Positions 63,276 through 64,000 of a stretch of 64,000 nt of DNA are shown piece by piece. A model generated the notes under the pieces. It did not search any database, was not told the DNA's origin, and was given only the letters and a program-made list of their open reading frames with translations. The DNA comes from DASYPQ01 sp036006425 (GTDB taxonomy: Bacteria; Planctomycetota; UBA1135; GCA-002686595), in NCBI GenBank assembly GCA_036006425.1, contig DASYPQ010000014.1:1-64000 (forward strand), written 5' to 3'. The position numbers were made by a program, and so were the translations under genes. Positions within the stretch are counted from its first letter, which is position 1. Each line of letters starts with the position of its first letter.

Positions 63276-64000
63276 CTAGTCCGGGAACAAGAGACGCTGC
63301 ACGAGCCGGCGCACGACTCCGCGCGCGGTTCGCGACACCGCGAGGGGCTTCCCGGTCCGCGCCGAGCGGATCAGCGCGTCGATGTGGCGCTTCTCCCACG
63401 CGAGGGCGCGTTCGAGCTCCGGATACGCGTCCTCGCGCGCGCGGAAGGCCTCGCCGTGCCGGATCCAGCGCCCGGCGCTGCTGCGCACGGGCGGATGGAT
63501 CGCGTGGAGCAGCTCGTGGAACAGCACGTAGCGGACGAACCAGTCCGGGACCGCGGGCTGGTCGAGCGCCGGATGGATGCGCACGAGCGCGAGCTCGGCG
63601 TCGTAGCTGCCGAGGCGCAGCCCGCGGCGCGGCCCGCGCGCGCTCGTGCGTCCCCAGGTGAGCCGCGGAGGGGAGTTGCGCAGGCCGGAGTCCTCGGCGA
63701 ACTCGCGCTCGAGCAGGTCCGCGGCGAGTCGCGCGAGATCGTGGTGGCGTCCGCGCGTCGAGAGCGACGACTCGCGCACGGGCGGCGGCGGATGGCGGGC
63801 GAGCGCGTCGGCGATCCAGCGCTCGAGCAGCTCGCGCGATCGGCGCGCGCGGCGACCGGAGTGCAGGAGATCGACGACGGCGCTGCGCACCGGCGGCGGT
63901 GCCGCGGCGAACATCGCGTGCATCCGCACGAGCCAGTCGATCGGCTCCCCGTCGCGCGTCGCGCCGGAGCGCGGGCGCCGCGCCTGGAGCGGCGTCGAAC
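63276..64000 (-). CDS. SprT-like zinc metallopeptidase (N-terminus beyond window)
   Basis: The frame runs open on the minus strand from the window end to the stop at 63276, so the gene starts outside. An internal GTG at 63929 is possible, but the sequence before it (PIDWLVRMHAMF) looks like continuing protein. The domain carries FVRYVLFHELLHAIHP, an HExxH zinc motif with the third His probably in RHGEAFRARE. This is the SprT-like fold. These proteins act as DNA- or protein-quality proteases in the cytoplasm. The C-terminal 60 residues are Arg-rich. It is convergent with the CpsD-like gene, nine bases apart. Confidence 0.75.
   Translation of the reverse strand, partial: STPLQARRPRSGATRDGEPIDWLVRMHAMFAAAPPPVRSAVVDLLHSGRRARRSRELLERWIADALARHPPPPVRESSLSTRGRHHDLARLAADLLEREFAEDSGLRNSPPRLTWGRTSARGPRRGLRLGSYDAELALVRIHPALDQPAVPDWFVRYVLFHELLHAIHPPVRSSAGRWIRHGEAFRAREDAYPELERALAWEKRHIDALIRSARTGKPLAVSRTARGVVRRLVQRLLFPD

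Overview
The window comes from a GC-rich bacterial chromosome, most likely of the phylum Planctomycetota. The evidence is a DUF1549/DUF1553 cytochrome gene followed by its DUF1501 partner, a DUF2231/cytochrome/LRR fusion, and several large secreted proteins with C-terminal domains typical of that group. About 51 genes fill almost all of the sequence. No rRNA, tRNA, CRISPR array or prophage was seen. The only mobile DNA is the 3' part of a transposase at the left edge and an 85-bp near-perfect palindrome at 49240-49324.

Layout. 1-8.5 kb: transposase remnant, a cytochrome b562-like protein, then the planctomycete surface/respiratory set (DUF1549/DUF1553, DUF1501, DUF2231-cytochrome). 8-14 kb: an RND efflux operon with a thioredoxin-like protein, divergent from an AraC regulator. 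14-19.5 kb: S9 peptidase, beta-helix protein, Rieske-flavodoxin fusion, methyltransferase. 19.5-25.6 kb: a LytS/LytTR two-component pair, a candidate LytTR operator, a small Spy-like protein, a dihaem peroxidase, and a secreted esterase. 25.6-28.2 kb: glycosyltransferases. 28.2-33.4 kb: the ImuA-ImuB-DnaE2 mutagenesis cassette behind a direct-repeat candidate operator. 33.4-37.4 kb: membrane GT-C glycosyltransferases and a DMT exporter. 37.4-42 kb: two large secreted proteins that share a 159-residue tail. 42-45.2 kb: SEC-C protein, TrmL, an RlmD-type methyltransferase, a small Cys4 protein and YqgE. 45.3-49.2 kb: an AsmA-like giant. 49.3-51.8 kb: a RiPP-type operon. 51.9-54.4 kb: metallopeptidase, a hypothetical, endonuclease III, a CoA-binding protein. 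54.4-60.4 kb: an acyl-CoA carboxylase operon ending in acpS and a Cna-B-like protein. 60.5-64 kb: HEAT-like protein, CpsD-like ATPase, SprT-like peptidase running off the edge.

The most interesting system is the operon at 49323-51804. It encodes a secreted precursor with four Cys-x5-Cys-x5-Cys triads, a DUF692 multinuclear iron oxidase, a DUF2063 partner, and a translationally coupled frataxin (CyaY). It looks like a bufferin-type metallophore pathway carrying its own iron-donor protein.

A second, genome-scale signal is that many gene starts lack a Shine-Dalgarno sequence and instead have a TANNNT hexamer 6-9 bases upstream. This suggests widespread leaderless transcription. Several divergent pairs share overlapping or adjacent -10 elements.
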